A stretch of 64,000 bases of DNA from Promerops cafer (Eukaryota; Chordata; Aves; Passeriformes; Nectariniidae), in assembly GCA_013398275.1 (NCBI GenBank), contig VZSE01015288.1:985524-1049523 (forward strand). Direction: 5' to 3'. Below, one piece after another: positions 63,366 to 64,000 of this stretch (position 1 is its first letter; each line of letters begins with the position of its first letter). The notes below the pieces were generated by a model that was given only the letters and a program-made list of their open reading frames with translations, made no database searches and was not told where the DNA came from. A program made the position numbers and the translations under genes.

Positions 63366-63460
63366 GTATGAATGGCTTACCCTGCTTGAGCAGGGAGGTT
63401 GAACCAGATCATCCACTGCAGACCCTTCCTTTAATCTTACCTATTCTGGGATTCTGTAAT
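63366..63460 (+). mobile_element. CR1 3'-end fragment in the SOCS5 intron
   Basis: ACCCTGCTTGAGCAGGGAGG followed by TTGAACCAGATCATCCACTG CAGACCC and ending TATTCTGGGATTCTGTAATG matches the usual CR1 3' tail arrangement. It lies antisense to SOCS5 transcription. Confidence 0.85.
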
Positions 63461-64000
63461 GGCTTAAGAGGCTGCATTTCATGCAGTAAGAGTCTGCAGC
63501 ACCACAGAAAACTGAGCAAGCCTAAATCAATGATTACTGAGTGATAAACTTGTCAGAGGGCAGCTATTGAAGAGTACAGCTCTTTCTAGGTTGTTTCTCA
63601 TGAACAGAATTTAGCCATCGAAAGGGCACCCTAAGGATGATAGTCCATGATAACTGACCTACCACTGTTTTGCCCCTATTAAAAGGGATATTCTTGCTTC
63701 CCTTCCCTCCCTTTGCGTCAGTTCCAACATTCATCTGACCTCCATTTTCACCATAAGCTAATTGATGGAAGCACCAGACAGACAAACAGCACTTCCATGA
63801 GGCAAAAGAAGCCAGAAGAGACAAGTGATAGCATGAAGGTAGATGAATCTCCAGTTTTATGCAAAGAAAGGAAGGGAAAAGAACTATGTCACCCAGCAGC
63901 AGTGAGCTCTTAATACTGGTTTAGCCATTTCTGTGCAACCTACTCGTTAATGTTAACCCAGATTCTCCTTATAACCTGAAACATGTTTTATTAAATGAAA

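Larger units (their letters stand above)
51970..64000 (-). other. SOCS5: 3' part of the SOCS5 intron upstream of the coding exon
   Basis: Inferred as intron because a good acceptor lies at 51970 and the family has a noncoding first exon far upstream. The stretch is AT-rich, CpG-poor and lacks recognisable coding exons. It contains one CR1 3' fragment (63366-63460), two sets of perfect inverted repeats (57006-57032 and 60701-60803), short tandem repeats and an A/C-only tract. No CpG-island promoter is visible, so the first exon is probably beyond 64000. Confidence 0.65.

Overview
This is vertebrate, almost certainly avian, nuclear DNA. Two things point there. The only interspersed repeats I can identify are fragments of CR1 LINEs, the dominant retrotransposon of bird and other sauropsid genomes. 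The one recognisable gene encodes SOCS5 in its usual vertebrate form, with the whole protein in one exon. No prokaryotic features are present. I cannot name the species.

The gene is on the minus strand. The SOCS5 coding sequence is 536 codons at 50347-51957. A good splice acceptor lies 12 nt before the ATG, so 51970-64000 is read as the 3' part of the intron separating this exon from an upstream 5'UTR exon outside the window. The 3'UTR runs leftward from 50346. It has at least four AATAAA signals on the minus strand (49082, 48997, 48709 and 48526), so its end is uncertain. SOCS5 is an adaptor that combines JAK/receptor inhibition with an SH2 domain and a SOCS box that recruits Elongin B/C and Cullin-5 for ubiquitination.

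The left three quarters (about 1-48500) look intergenic. I found no convincing coding exon there. They hold CR1 remnants at 9601, 10230, 24287, 27045/27712 and 38880, with another in the SOCS5 intron at 63366. They also hold simple repeats, a possible old LTR around 10.6-11.5 kb, and two CpG-rich patches in an otherwise CpG-poor background: one at about 27.3-28.0 kb broken by assembly gaps, and one at about 44.4-44.6 kb.

The most striking structure is an assembly problem at 27326-28215. Three single-N gaps surround an exact 259-bp duplication (27452-27710 = 27957-28215), and a small contig (27712-27955) appears to be in the wrong place. Its left half continues the CR1 that is cut off at 27325. 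Its right half, together with 27327-27450, probably forms one CpG island interrupted by a gap.

I did not find a clearly novel biological system. The best leads beyond the assembly error are the gap-hidden CpG island, the CpG patch at 44.5 kb, and perfect inverted repeats in the SOCS5 intron.
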